A stretch of DNA of 22,714 nt from Candidatus Thorarchaeota archaeon (GTDB lineage Archaea > Asgardarchaeota > Thorarchaeia > Thorarchaeales > Thorarchaeaceae). Under the pieces are notes generated by a model. The model was not told where the DNA came from, did no database searches, and worked only from the letters and a program-made list of their open reading frames with translations. Made by a program: the position numbers and the translations under genes. The stretch is taken from the NCBI GenBank assembly GCA_011365025.1, contig RDOF01000044.1, positions 1 through 22,714 of the forward strand, in the 5' to 3' direction. Of the stretch, positions 15,048-22,050 are shown one piece after another. Each line of letters opens with the position of its first letter. Positions within the stretch are counted from its first letter, which is position 1.

Positions 15048-15995
15048 CTACTTCGCGATAAGTTTCTTCTTTTTCTTGCTGGCAGTTTTCGTGTCTATAG
15101 GCTCCGTTTCGGACTGGAAGAAGCTGATGAGATCGCCTAAACGCTCCTTCATCTCTTGCTTTATTGGGCTAAGAATCGCCTCTGGAGTCCCCTTCAACAA
15201 CTCAATGCCAAGAACTCTTCCATCCTTGACGATGACTCGTGGAATGAATCCTTCGGCCATGAATGTTCCCTCAGGCGGGTCTCTAACTTTCTCAATCTTT
15301 CTCTCCACCTTCTCCTGACCGAAGACTGACGTCTTATGCTCTGCAACAGTATAGAGTTCATTGAATACTATCAGCAGCTCGCGTTGGTATCCCTCAGGGG
15401 GATCACTGGTTTCCAGTTCGGTTATCATCTCTTGGATTGCTCCAGAGGGCGCCGCTGCAACGGCAGGTGCGGCAGGTCGGGGGGCTGAAGTAGTAGTGCT
15501 AGGTGTTGTTGGCGGCCTTGGTGGAGGACTTGTACTTTGCTTTGGTGGAGGTGCAGAGGTGGAAGAAACGGTTTCCGTCGTGGTTATAGTTTCAGGGGCT
15601 TTGGTCGCAGGGCTCGGACCCTCTGTTTCGTATACTTTGGGTTGTGGTTCCTCAGCCTTGGGCTTTGGAGGCGATATCGGAGGGGCAGCTTCTCCTGGCT
15701 TCAAAACACGGGCCGCGGCTGTTGAGCCATTAAGTGCGGTAAAGAATGTTGGCGGCTCCTCGCCCTCATCAAGAGGTCTTACTTTGAAATGAAACCCATA
15801 TTCAGTTCTGAGGTTTGTAGCAACCCTTGCACCGATGAATTTCTTCCTTATTCCAGCCTGAGTGCCTTTCCACAAATAGATCGACTTAGTCTCATCGTCA
15901 ACCACGCAAACGACTTTTGTCGATTCAAGGCTCTCTTTTGTCATTTCGACTTCCTGAAGGGTTCCATCCTCTGATACTTCATAGCCTATGACCAT
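15048..15995 (-). CDS. Gelsolin-like domain protein with Pro/Thr-rich linker and basic tail
   Basis: A 315-residue protein in three parts. Residues about 25-90 look like a gelsolin/villin repeat: VVCVVDDETKSIYLWKG, then a long basic helix (GIRKKFIGARVATNLRTEYG), then VRPLDEGEEPPTFF. The order of IYLWKG strand, helix and E-P-P-x-F-F ending is characteristic. Residues about 98-184 form a low-complexity linker rich in Pro, Thr, Ser and Ala, with several PPP runs. Residues about 185-295 form a mixed alpha/beta domain that I do not recognise (EGYQRELLIVFNELYTVAEH...FIPRVIVKDGRVLGIELLKG), ending in a KKKKK tail. Gelsolin repeats bind actin, and Asgard archaea have actins. Linker PPP motifs could bind profilin-like partners (inference). 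No SD precedes the ATG at 15995; it leads the roadblock gene by 18 bases. Confidence 0.72.
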   Translation of the reverse strand: MVIGYEVSEDGTLQEVEMTKESLESTKVVCVVDDETKSIYLWKGTQAGIRKKFIGARVATNLRTEYGFHFKVRPLDEGEEPPTFFTALNGSTAAARVLKPGEAAPPISPPKPKAEEPQPKVYETEGPSPATKAPETITTTETVSSTSAPPPKQSTSPPPRPPTTPSTTTSAPRPAAPAVAAAPSGAIQEMITELETSDPPEGYQRELLIVFNELYTVAEHKTSVFGQEKVERKIEKVRDPPEGTFMAEGFIPRVIVKDGRVLGIELLKGTPEAILSPIKQEMKERLGDLISFFQSETEPIDTKTASKKKKKLIAK

Positions 15996-16268
15996 AATGA
16001 ATCACTACGTTCTTTTTGTCCCATACCGGTTGCTCAGTTAATTGGCCCCTGCAATTAGCGTGGGTATTTCCGATATTGACGATTGGAAGCTAGGGCCGCC
16101 CTGAAACAGCTGTTTATCCCAATTTGTGATATATTATACTTGTTGTGCTGGATACTTCAGAACCAAGACGCAGTCAACTCGGTCATAGAGGATGCTTTTG
16201 CTAGTAATTGAGTAGCATCAGACCAAAGGTGGCGACAGATTTCAGTAGATTCTCCGGTTTTCCATCGG

Positions 16269-17318
16269 TCACTTTAGAATGACTGCAGCCTCAGACGCGA
16301 ATTCAAAACTGACCCTAGCTTCAGAGTGTTCTCTAAGGTCTCTAGCCATTTTCTCATCAGTGACCTGTGCCACAACTTGCTTCCCTGCAAAGTCTACCAG
16401 GACTTTAAAGGAGCCAATTTGCGGAGTCACTGAAACAACCTTTGCGAATCCCTCCTCATCTAAGCGGAGCAGAACATCCTCGGGTTTTACCGTGAATCTG
16501 ATTCTCTCTCCCTTATCCCCCCGGGCCGAGATTGCAAACACCTGGCCCGATACAATCACTATGATTTTCCCCTCCTTTTTCTGTTCCACCATTCCTTCGA
16601 ATACATTCCCGCTTCCCAGAAAGGATGCTACGAATTCATTATCCGGGGAGTCGTACAACTCCAGAGGCGTTCCAATTTGGCAGACCTCTCCATTATTCAG
16701 TATTGCAACTCGATCTGATATTGCGAATGCTTCGTCTTGGCTGTGGGTGACATAAATCGTTGTTATTCCCAGCTGCCTCTGGATTTTTCGAATTTCATTC
16801 TGGAGTCTCTCTCTAAGCTGTGGGTCCAAGGCTGAAAGCGGTTCGTCAAGAAGCAGGAGTCTCGGTTCTCTAGCAAGAGCGCGAGCCAATGCAACGCGCT
16901 GTGCCTCACCACCGCTGATTTCGTTTATCCGTCGGAAAAGAAGGTCCTTGATTCCGAGCAAATTCGCCAGTTCCTCTACACGAGCGACTGCCTTGTCATG
17001 ACTCCAGCCTGCCATATCTAGTGCGAATGAAATGTTCTGGTACACAGACATATTGGGGAACAGAGCCACAGATTGGAAGACCATTCCAATGTTGCGTTCC
17101 TTCGGGGGCACGAACGTAACATTAACACCATCAAACAGCAGATCGCCTTTCTGCGGCGTAATAAAGCCCGCAATCATTCTTAGTGTAGTTGTCTTGCCAG
17201 AACCACTAGGCCCGAGGAGTGTTAGAAGCTCACCATCTTCGACAGAGAGGTTTACAGGACCAATATTAGTGCCATCTCTGAAGTCCCTTTGGAGACCTCT
17301 CAATTCCACCTTCACCAT
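16269..17318 (-). CDS. thiQ: Thiamine ABC transporter, ATP-binding subunit
   Basis: A 349-residue ABC ATPase of the importer type. Walker A is GPSGSGKTT (36-44), the Q-loop is VFQSVALFP (80-88), and the signature ISGGEAQR (134-141) is a slight variant of LSGGQ. Walker B is LLLLDEP (154-160), the D-loop SALD, and the H-loop His192 (VTHSQDE). After about residue 240 a TOBE-like regulatory domain of about 110 residues follows; E. coli ThiQ is shorter and lacks it. It powers uptake with the permease upstream: the ATG overlaps that gene's TAA by one base (TAATG), and GGTGA is 7 bases upstream. The substrate assignment rests on the neighbouring thiB; the ATPase alone could equally serve iron or sulfate transport. 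Confidence 0.85.
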   Translation of the reverse strand: MVKVELRGLQRDFRDGTNIGPVNLSVEDGELLTLLGPSGSGKTTTLRMIAGFITPQKGDLLFDGVNVTFVPPKERNIGMVFQSVALFPNMSVYQNISFALDMAGWSHDKAVARVEELANLLGIKDLLFRRINEISGGEAQRVALARALAREPRLLLLDEPLSALDPQLRERLQNEIRKIQRQLGITTIYVTHSQDEAFAISDRVAILNNGEVCQIGTPLELYDSPDNEFVASFLGSGNVFEGMVEQKKEGKIIVIVSGQVFAISARGDKGERIRFTVKPEDVLLRLDEEGFAKVVSVTPQIGSFKVLVDFAGKQVVAQVTDEKMARDLREHSEARVSFEFASEAAVILK

Positions 17319-18958
17319 TATAGATTCACCCCGACATCTGTTTCAGATACTTTCTCAATAATCAAAAAGGCAACAAAGCAGATGGCCACCAGCATCAATG
17401 CCGCTGCTCCTGCTGCAATATAGTTCTTCACCCCTAGATACAAGTAGATAATAACAGAAAGTGTCGTGTTTTGCTCAAGTGCAATGAAATATGTTGCAGA
17501 CATCTCTCCGATTGCCATCGCGAAGGCAAAGACTGCTCCTGCAAGAATACCTGGTGCCATGAGCGGCAGCTCAAGATACGCCAGTCTTTGCAGCCGACTG
17601 GCTCCTAATGCCTCTGCTTGTTCCATGATAGCTGGGTCTATTTTGGCTAGAGCACTCTCAATTGCCCTGGCTGTGAAGGGCAATCCTATAATCGTCTGGG
17701 CAATGACAATCAGAATCCACGGATTGGTTGTAAGTCCCAGAGGAACTGCAATCGAAATCATCAGACCATAGGCCATTGTGATTGCTGAAACACCCAATGG
17801 AAGCAGAGTCAGTGATGATGCGAGTGATGGTAGGCCTGGTAGATGAGACCGCAGCATATAGGCTATGGGTATTCCAAGGAAAATCGACAAGATGGTAGCC
17901 AGAGTGCCGTATAGAAGGGTGTTCATCAAGGGTACTAAACCCCCTCCGGTACCTGTTCTGAAGAGCGCTGCGAATCCAGCCAAGCTATAGGTTCCTGTTG
18001 TTGGGTTGTAGAATGCTGCCTGCGCAATAGATGCAATTGGCCCTATCACCAGGAATCCAAGGAGAATGAAGTAGCCAACAACCAATCCTTTTTCGAGCGG
18101 AACAAGATGATTGAATTCAACCGTCCGGATGGTCGATGTTTGGGCACCTTCGATTCCATCCGTCTTACTCACCTGCACATAGGAAACGGCCAGCACAACT
18201 GTGATGACTATCTGGAGAAGAGCTAACAGACTGGCCTCTCCGAAATCTAATGAGAGGAATGCATACCAAATCCTTACTTCTAATGTCATTAGCCTTCCCT
18301 CCCCAAGAGCAAGAACGATTGGGAACGACATGAAGCAGAATAGAAAGGTAAGAATGGAGGCTGCCAACAGGGATCTTCGAATGTGAGGAAAAATGATGTA
18401 TCTGAGTTTGCTCAGGCGTCCTGCACCAAGAATCTCGGCGCTCTCTTCTATTTCTGGGTTGAGTCTTTCCAATGATGCGGAAACCATCATAATTACCAGT
18501 GGTATGTTGTAGAATGTGTGCGCCAACAGAATTCCTGAGATGCCACTCGCCAAATTCGCCACACTCTGCGAACTTCCCATTAGTGCCATCAGTATAGAAT
18601 CTAGAACTCCATATGACCCGAACACGCGAAGAAATCCCACAACTACAACAATAGGAGGCAATACAAAGGGAATAATCAGCCCAGCTCTAACAAATGATTT
18701 ACCCCTGAATCTTAGGCGTGCAAGAACGAAAGCTCCTGGAAGTCCTATGACAACGACAAGAAGTGTACTGACCGCAGCCTGAAGCAGAGTGAAATTGAAG
18801 GTACCCACTGATTGAGAAAGAATGTAAAGGTAATCGGCATCTGCCAGTTTCGAGAGTCCTATACCAATTGAAACTGCCACAGGATACACCAAGAAGGCAA
18901 TTAGAAGAAAGAACGGAATCGCAGCTATGACCCATTGTAAAGCGCCCTTGTCGTTCAA
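17318..18958 (-). CDS. thiP: Thiamine ABC transporter, fused permease with two MetI domains
   Basis: A 546-residue, very hydrophobic protein with about twelve helices in two homologous halves, as in ThiP and FbpB permeases. Each half has an EAA loop that couples to the ATPase. The first is SASLERLNPEIEESAEILGAG followed by RLSKLRYIIFP; the second is ALAKIDPAIMEQAEALGAS then RLQRLAYLELPLMAPG. The start is TTG at 18958 with GGGAAGG and a 6-base spacer; no better in-frame start is seen. It begins 15 bases after thiB ends and overlaps thiQ by one base, so the three form an operon. With ThiB outside and ThiQ inside, it forms the membrane channel for thiamine or its phosphates. Confidence 0.87.
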   Translation of the reverse strand: MNDKGALQWVIAAIPFFLLIAFLVYPVAVSIGIGLSKLADADYLYILSQSVGTFNFTLLQAAVSTLLVVVIGLPGAFVLARLRFRGKSFVRAGLIIPFVLPPIVVVVGFLRVFGSYGVLDSILMALMGSSQSVANLASGISGILLAHTFYNIPLVIMMVSASLERLNPEIEESAEILGAGRLSKLRYIIFPHIRRSLLAASILTFLFCFMSFPIVLALGEGRLMTLEVRIWYAFLSLDFGEASLLALLQIVITVVLAVSYVQVSKTDGIEGAQTSTIRTVEFNHLVPLEKGLVVGYFILLGFLVIGPIASIAQAAFYNPTTGTYSLAGFAALFRTGTGGGLVPLMNTLLYGTLATILSIFLGIPIAYMLRSHLPGLPSLASSLTLLPLGVSAITMAYGLMISIAVPLGLTTNPWILIVIAQTIIGLPFTARAIESALAKIDPAIMEQAEALGASRLQRLAYLELPLMAPGILAGAVFAFAMAIGEMSATYFIALEQNTTLSVIIYLYLGVKNYIAAGAAALMLVAICFVAFLIIEKVSETDVGVNL

Positions 18959-18973
18959 ATCAAGCCTTCCCTG

Positions 18974-20104
18974 TTATGTGGTCATTATCGAATCATAGTC
19001 TGAAAGCCAAGATGTTAAGTTTGCTGCAATCTCCACACGGCTTAGCAAATGATTGAGAGTCACAACATCGTCGGGGCGCAATGCATATTGAAAGGCTGGA
19101 ACAAGATTCACTCCATTTCTCACCGGGAGCATCCATTGATTCGTCGCGATCAGGCTTTGAACCGTTGAGTTCAAGCAGTACTCGATGAATAGCTCAGCAA
19201 GCTCAGGATTGGGCCCATTCTTGACAATCCCCATGCCCTCGATTTGCATCCACGCGTACTTTGTATTATTATGACACAGGGGAGCGACTGCAGTATCCGG
19301 CTCAGCTTGGCTCCAAAAGGCTGAGTATGCAGGGTCCGTGGAGTAGCTGTTCAGAAGCGATTTTGTTGGATCTGTCGACCACACGCCCCAGGCTTCAGAC
19401 CATCCTGACTGCACATTGATGTCCTCCTTGACCTCTTCCCACCAGTCTCTCCAGTCTTCTTGTTGCAGCTTATTTCTTATGGCAATAGTTGTGAGAAGAA
19501 AAGCGAGCCCCGGGCTGCTGAGATTGGGATTCTCTGTTACGAATGACGAAGACAACTCTAGCGAAGATAGGTCTTCGAGGGTGAGATTGAGCAATTCTGG
19601 ATACGAGTCAGTACTAATTCGAGATGTATTGTATATTAATGTCACAAGTCCGAAGTCGAACGGCGTGATGTAGTGGTCAGGGTCCAAACCATCAATAATT
19701 GATTGGTTGACAAAGTCGAGATTTGGTGGCTGAAACGGCTCTAGTAGGTCAGTCACTCCGGGCTGAAGAATCAAAACATTGTCAATGCCAACCACGACAT
19801 CAGCAACTGGATTTGATTGTTCAGTTCCAAGGCGTGTAACTATTCCCTTTGCATCAGTATGAAGACGTTCTATCTGAACCTCGGCTCCGAATTCGTCTTC
19901 AAAGGGTCCAAAGGCGAGTTCATCGATTCCTGAGGGGTCCTCTCCCCACGCTAAGAAGCTATCATAAGTATAAACAATCAGTCTAGGATGATCTCCAGCT
20001 GGTGGCATTGAGATGATTATGATTCCAGCAGTCGCAATTACTGCTATTAGGACAACGGCCGCAATTTTCCTTGCAGGGCTTTCCCTAGTCGGATATTCAC
20101 CCAT
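18974..20104 (-). CDS. thiB: Thiamine ABC transporter, substrate-binding protein
   Basis: A 376-residue periplasmic-type binding protein with an uncleaved-looking N-terminal helix (residues 13-33) that should tether it to the outer face of the membrane. It shares the diagnostic blocks of bacterial ThiB: VYTYDSF (44-50), ADVVVGIDN (101-109), PFDFG (148-152), SSPGLAFLL (197-205), GWSEAWG (234-240), SYSTDPAY (253-260) and NQWMLPV near the C terminus. ThiB binds thiamine and its phosphates. The frame is open 37 codons farther upstream, but that would overlap the thiR start; the ATG at 20104 directly precedes the membrane helix and lies 28 bases from a TATA box, so I chose it. The lack of an SD fits a leaderless mRNA. 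Divergent from thiR. Confidence 0.9.
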   Translation of the reverse strand: MGEYPTRESPARKIAAVVLIAVIATAGIIIISMPPAGDHPRLIVYTYDSFLAWGEDPSGIDELAFGPFEDEFGAEVQIERLHTDAKGIVTRLGTEQSNPVADVVVGIDNVLILQPGVTDLLEPFQPPNLDFVNQSIIDGLDPDHYITPFDFGLVTLIYNTSRISTDSYPELLNLTLEDLSSLELSSSFVTENPNLSSPGLAFLLTTIAIRNKLQQEDWRDWWEEVKEDINVQSGWSEAWGVWSTDPTKSLLNSYSTDPAYSAFWSQAEPDTAVAPLCHNNTKYAWMQIEGMGIVKNGPNPELAELFIEYCLNSTVQSLIATNQWMLPVRNGVNLVPAFQYALRPDDVVTLNHLLSRVEIAANLTSWLSDYDSIMTT

Positions 20105-20127
20105 TGCTTTGACCAGCTTTATATCTT

Positions 20128-20138
20128 GGTTATACAAC
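20128..20138 (-). promoter_or_regulatory. TATA box of the thiBPQ operon
   Basis: On the minus strand TTGTATAACC has its centre near 20132, about 28 bases from the thiB ATG at 20104. This is the spacing expected for a leaderless archaeal transcript and agrees with the missing SD. Confidence 0.5.
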
Positions 20139-20147
20139 AATGTTATA
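20131..20147. promoter_or_regulatory. Candidate ThiR operator between thiB and thiR
   Basis: TATACAACAATGTTATA is an imperfect palindrome: 5 of 8 base pairs match around a central A, with TATA at both ends. It overlaps the thiB TATA box and lies just upstream of the thiR TATA box, so one bound dimer could control both directions. The assignment to ThiR comes from position only. Confidence 0.35.
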
Positions 20148-20159
20148 GGAAACAGCCCG

Positions 20160-20168
20160 ATATATAGC
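20160..20168 (+). promoter_or_regulatory. TATA box of thiR
   Basis: ATATATAGC has its centre near 20164, 25 bases before the ATG at 20189. This predicts a leaderless thiR mRNA, and no SD is present. Confidence 0.55.
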
Positions 20169-20188
20169 TTTTCACGGAGTCGAATATC

Positions 20189-21127
20189 ATGCGTCCCCCT
20201 TGCGAGCTTGTACAACGTGAATTTCTGCCACTAGTGCGCGCTAGCCTTGCCAAAAGAATGAGTCAGGAAGGTATCTCCCAGATTGACATAGCACGAAAAA
20301 TGAATATCACTCAAGCGGCAGTAAGCAAGTATTTGAGGCAACCTCTGGAGCCTTCGGCATTATCAAAGGAAGCCGAAGTGCTATCAGAGAGTCTCCGGAG
20401 ATTGATAGTTGAGGATGATGAGGGGTCGGATGCGCTTGTCAAAAAGATATGCTCAGTGTGCATGATTTCGAGAATTGGATCAAGTATCTGCGACTTGCAT
20501 CGCGAAAGAGTGCCATCGCTAGGTGAAACATCATGCAGAATTTGCACAGATTTACTCGGGCGGGCTGAACCACTTTTCACAGAGCGCGCTGCCATCTTGC
20601 AGGACATTGAGGAGGCAATGGCAATTCTGTCCGAGACGCCGAGATTCGCTGAAATCGTGCCGCAGGTTAGAGCCAACTTGGTTGCTTGTACTGCAGATGC
20701 CAAGAGCCTCTCAGAGGTCGCAGGGATACCGGGTAGAATTACTGTTGTTGGGGGTCGTGCCCGCTCCGCTGAGCTTCCTCAATTTGGAGCTTCAACTCAT
20801 ACAGCGACCCTGCTCCTATGGGCAAAGAAGGCACTGCCCGATACCAAAGCATGCCTCTGCATTAGCGGAACTGATGTTGTTGTTGCGGGAGCCGAGAAAG
20901 TGATCCGTCCGCTAAAAACTGAAGTAATTCGCATTAGTCAGTCTGGCGGCGATGCCCAAAGTATATCAAAAGCAATTGAAGTTCAGATGAAGGGCAAATA
21001 CCCATCAACTTCGCAACTGGCAATACACATCCCTGGCGGGATTGGCATTGAGCCAATCTTGTACATTTTTGGGGCCTCGGCAGTCGACTTGGCGCGGCTT
21101 GCAGAAAAAATAAGCGATGCCATATAG
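20189..21127 (+). CDS. thiR: ThiR-type regulator: HTH plus ThiN-like thiamine phosphate-binding domain
   Basis: A 312-residue protein in three parts. Residues 24-50 form a helix-turn-helix: MSQEGISQIDIARKMNITQ, then AAVSKYLR. Residues 88-119 carry a metal-site-like set, Cys88-x2-Cys91, Cys101-x2-His104 and Cys116-x2-Cys119. Residues about 150-312 resemble ThiN, with VPQVRANLV, EVAGIPGRI and the block PQFGASTHTATLLL. ThiN makes thiamine phosphate in some archaea; the ThiR family fuses an HTH to a ThiN-like domain and controls thiamine genes by sensing thiamine phosphate. Its divergence from thiBPQ supports this role. I cannot tell from sequence alone whether any synthase activity remains. The start ATG at 20189 is set by the TATA box and by the family-typical N terminus PPCELVQREFLPLVRASL. 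Confidence 0.88.
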   Translation: MRPPCELVQREFLPLVRASLAKRMSQEGISQIDIARKMNITQAAVSKYLRQPLEPSALSKEAEVLSESLRRLIVEDDEGSDALVKKICSVCMISRIGSSICDLHRERVPSLGETSCRICTDLLGRAEPLFTERAAILQDIEEAMAILSETPRFAEIVPQVRANLVACTADAKSLSEVAGIPGRITVVGGRARSAELPQFGASTHTATLLLWAKKALPDTKACLCISGTDVVVAGAEKVIRPLKTEVIRISQSGGDAQSISKAIEVQMKGKYPSTSQLAIHIPGGIGIEPILYIFGASAVDLARLAEKISDAI

Positions 21128-21198
21128 TGCAAATTCGTCATACACATCCTTATCTAATCCTCCTCCTTTAGCTATCAAAAGGACGCGGATGGTCTCAC

Positions 21199-22047
21199 AT
21201 GGTCAGAATTAGGCAGGGCGTTATGAAAGATTGTAAAGATCTACTTGAGGTTTACATGGGGACCAGATGGTCTGAAGGATTTTCCACAGTTGAGCAAGTA
21301 AAAGCGGAACACCGCGGCATTGGCTTTGAGAAATGGGGGTGGCTCGTGGCGGAGCTCAGGGGAAAAGTAATTGGCGAGATTATATTCCGGATTGAAAAGA
21401 ACCCTGCGGCTGGACGGCTGGGGATAATTCAAAACCTCGGAGTAGATGTCCGTCATCAGAAAAAGGGCTATGGCACGAAGCTTACCCGAGCCGCCGAAAA
21501 GATAATGCGAGAGCGAAAAGTTGGACGCATTGTCGCAACAACACCCCCAGAAGCCTACAACTACTGGATGAAGATTGACTATCACAAACGGTATTGGGTG
21601 ATGAGGATAGGCACGGCACCTGCCAAGATTCCCCCTTTCGGTACAAAGAAGGTTTTGACTAAGGAGCTTGCCATCCCCAAAGGCATTCCGACTTCTATGC
21701 GCTTCTCTAACATCGCCTATCCTGGCATGCTTGCAGCGCACATTCGTGAGGTTGTCACAGATGGGAAAACCGGTTCCCTTTTCGAGTATGTACATGAAGG
21801 AGCGGTTGTGGGTGTTGGAGTTGTGGTGAAGGAATCAGATGCTTCCGCCAAATTCACTGCAGATGTTAACCGCAAAGGTACCGAATTTGCTAATCTGGTC
21901 ATCGCTCGCACTGCCAAAGCCGCATCAAAACTGAAAACCAAATCAGTTCATACGCTAATTCCCCAAGACAGGCTAGATTCATACAAGGAGATTTGCAAAT
22001 GGACTTCTGAAATGGACCGCAACTTCCCCGTGACAAGACTTACTTAG
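21199..22047 (+). CDS. GNAT-family N-acetyltransferase
   Basis: A 282-residue protein with an N-terminal GNAT domain (about 1-150). Its parts are VRIRQGVMKDCKDLLEVY, the strand WGWLVAELRGKVIGEIIF, the acetyl-CoA loop NLGVDVRHQKKGYGTKL with the pattern Q-x-x-G-x-G at 87-92, and the helix after it. RIVATTPPEAYNYWMKIDYHKR matches the C-terminal GNAT strand and helix. The second half (about 150-282) has no clear acetyl-CoA motif; it includes SLFEYVHEGAVVGVGVVVKE, which resembles a GNAT strand pair, so it may be a degenerate second GNAT domain. The substrate is unknown. It starts 71 bases after thiR on the same strand without a good SD, and ends 3 bases from the convergent membrane-protein gene. 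Confidence 0.78.
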   Translation: MVRIRQGVMKDCKDLLEVYMGTRWSEGFSTVEQVKAEHRGIGFEKWGWLVAELRGKVIGEIIFRIEKNPAAGRLGIIQNLGVDVRHQKKGYGTKLTRAAEKIMRERKVGRIVATTPPEAYNYWMKIDYHKRYWVMRIGTAPAKIPPFGTKKVLTKELAIPKGIPTSMRFSNIAYPGMLAAHIREVVTDGKTGSLFEYVHEGAVVGVGVVVKESDASAKFTADVNRKGTEFANLVIARTAKAASKLKTKSVHTLIPQDRLDSYKEICKWTSEMDRNFPVTRLT

Positions 22048-22050
22048 TCT

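Noticed and set aside
20104..20189. Possible THI-box (TPP) riboswitch upstream of thiB.
   Set aside because: The gap is too short, both genes appear leaderless, and no THI-box core is seen.
20105..20215. Longer N terminus for thiB starting at 20215.
   Set aside because: It would overlap the thiR start and put extra residues before the membrane helix; the TATA box spacing supports 20104.
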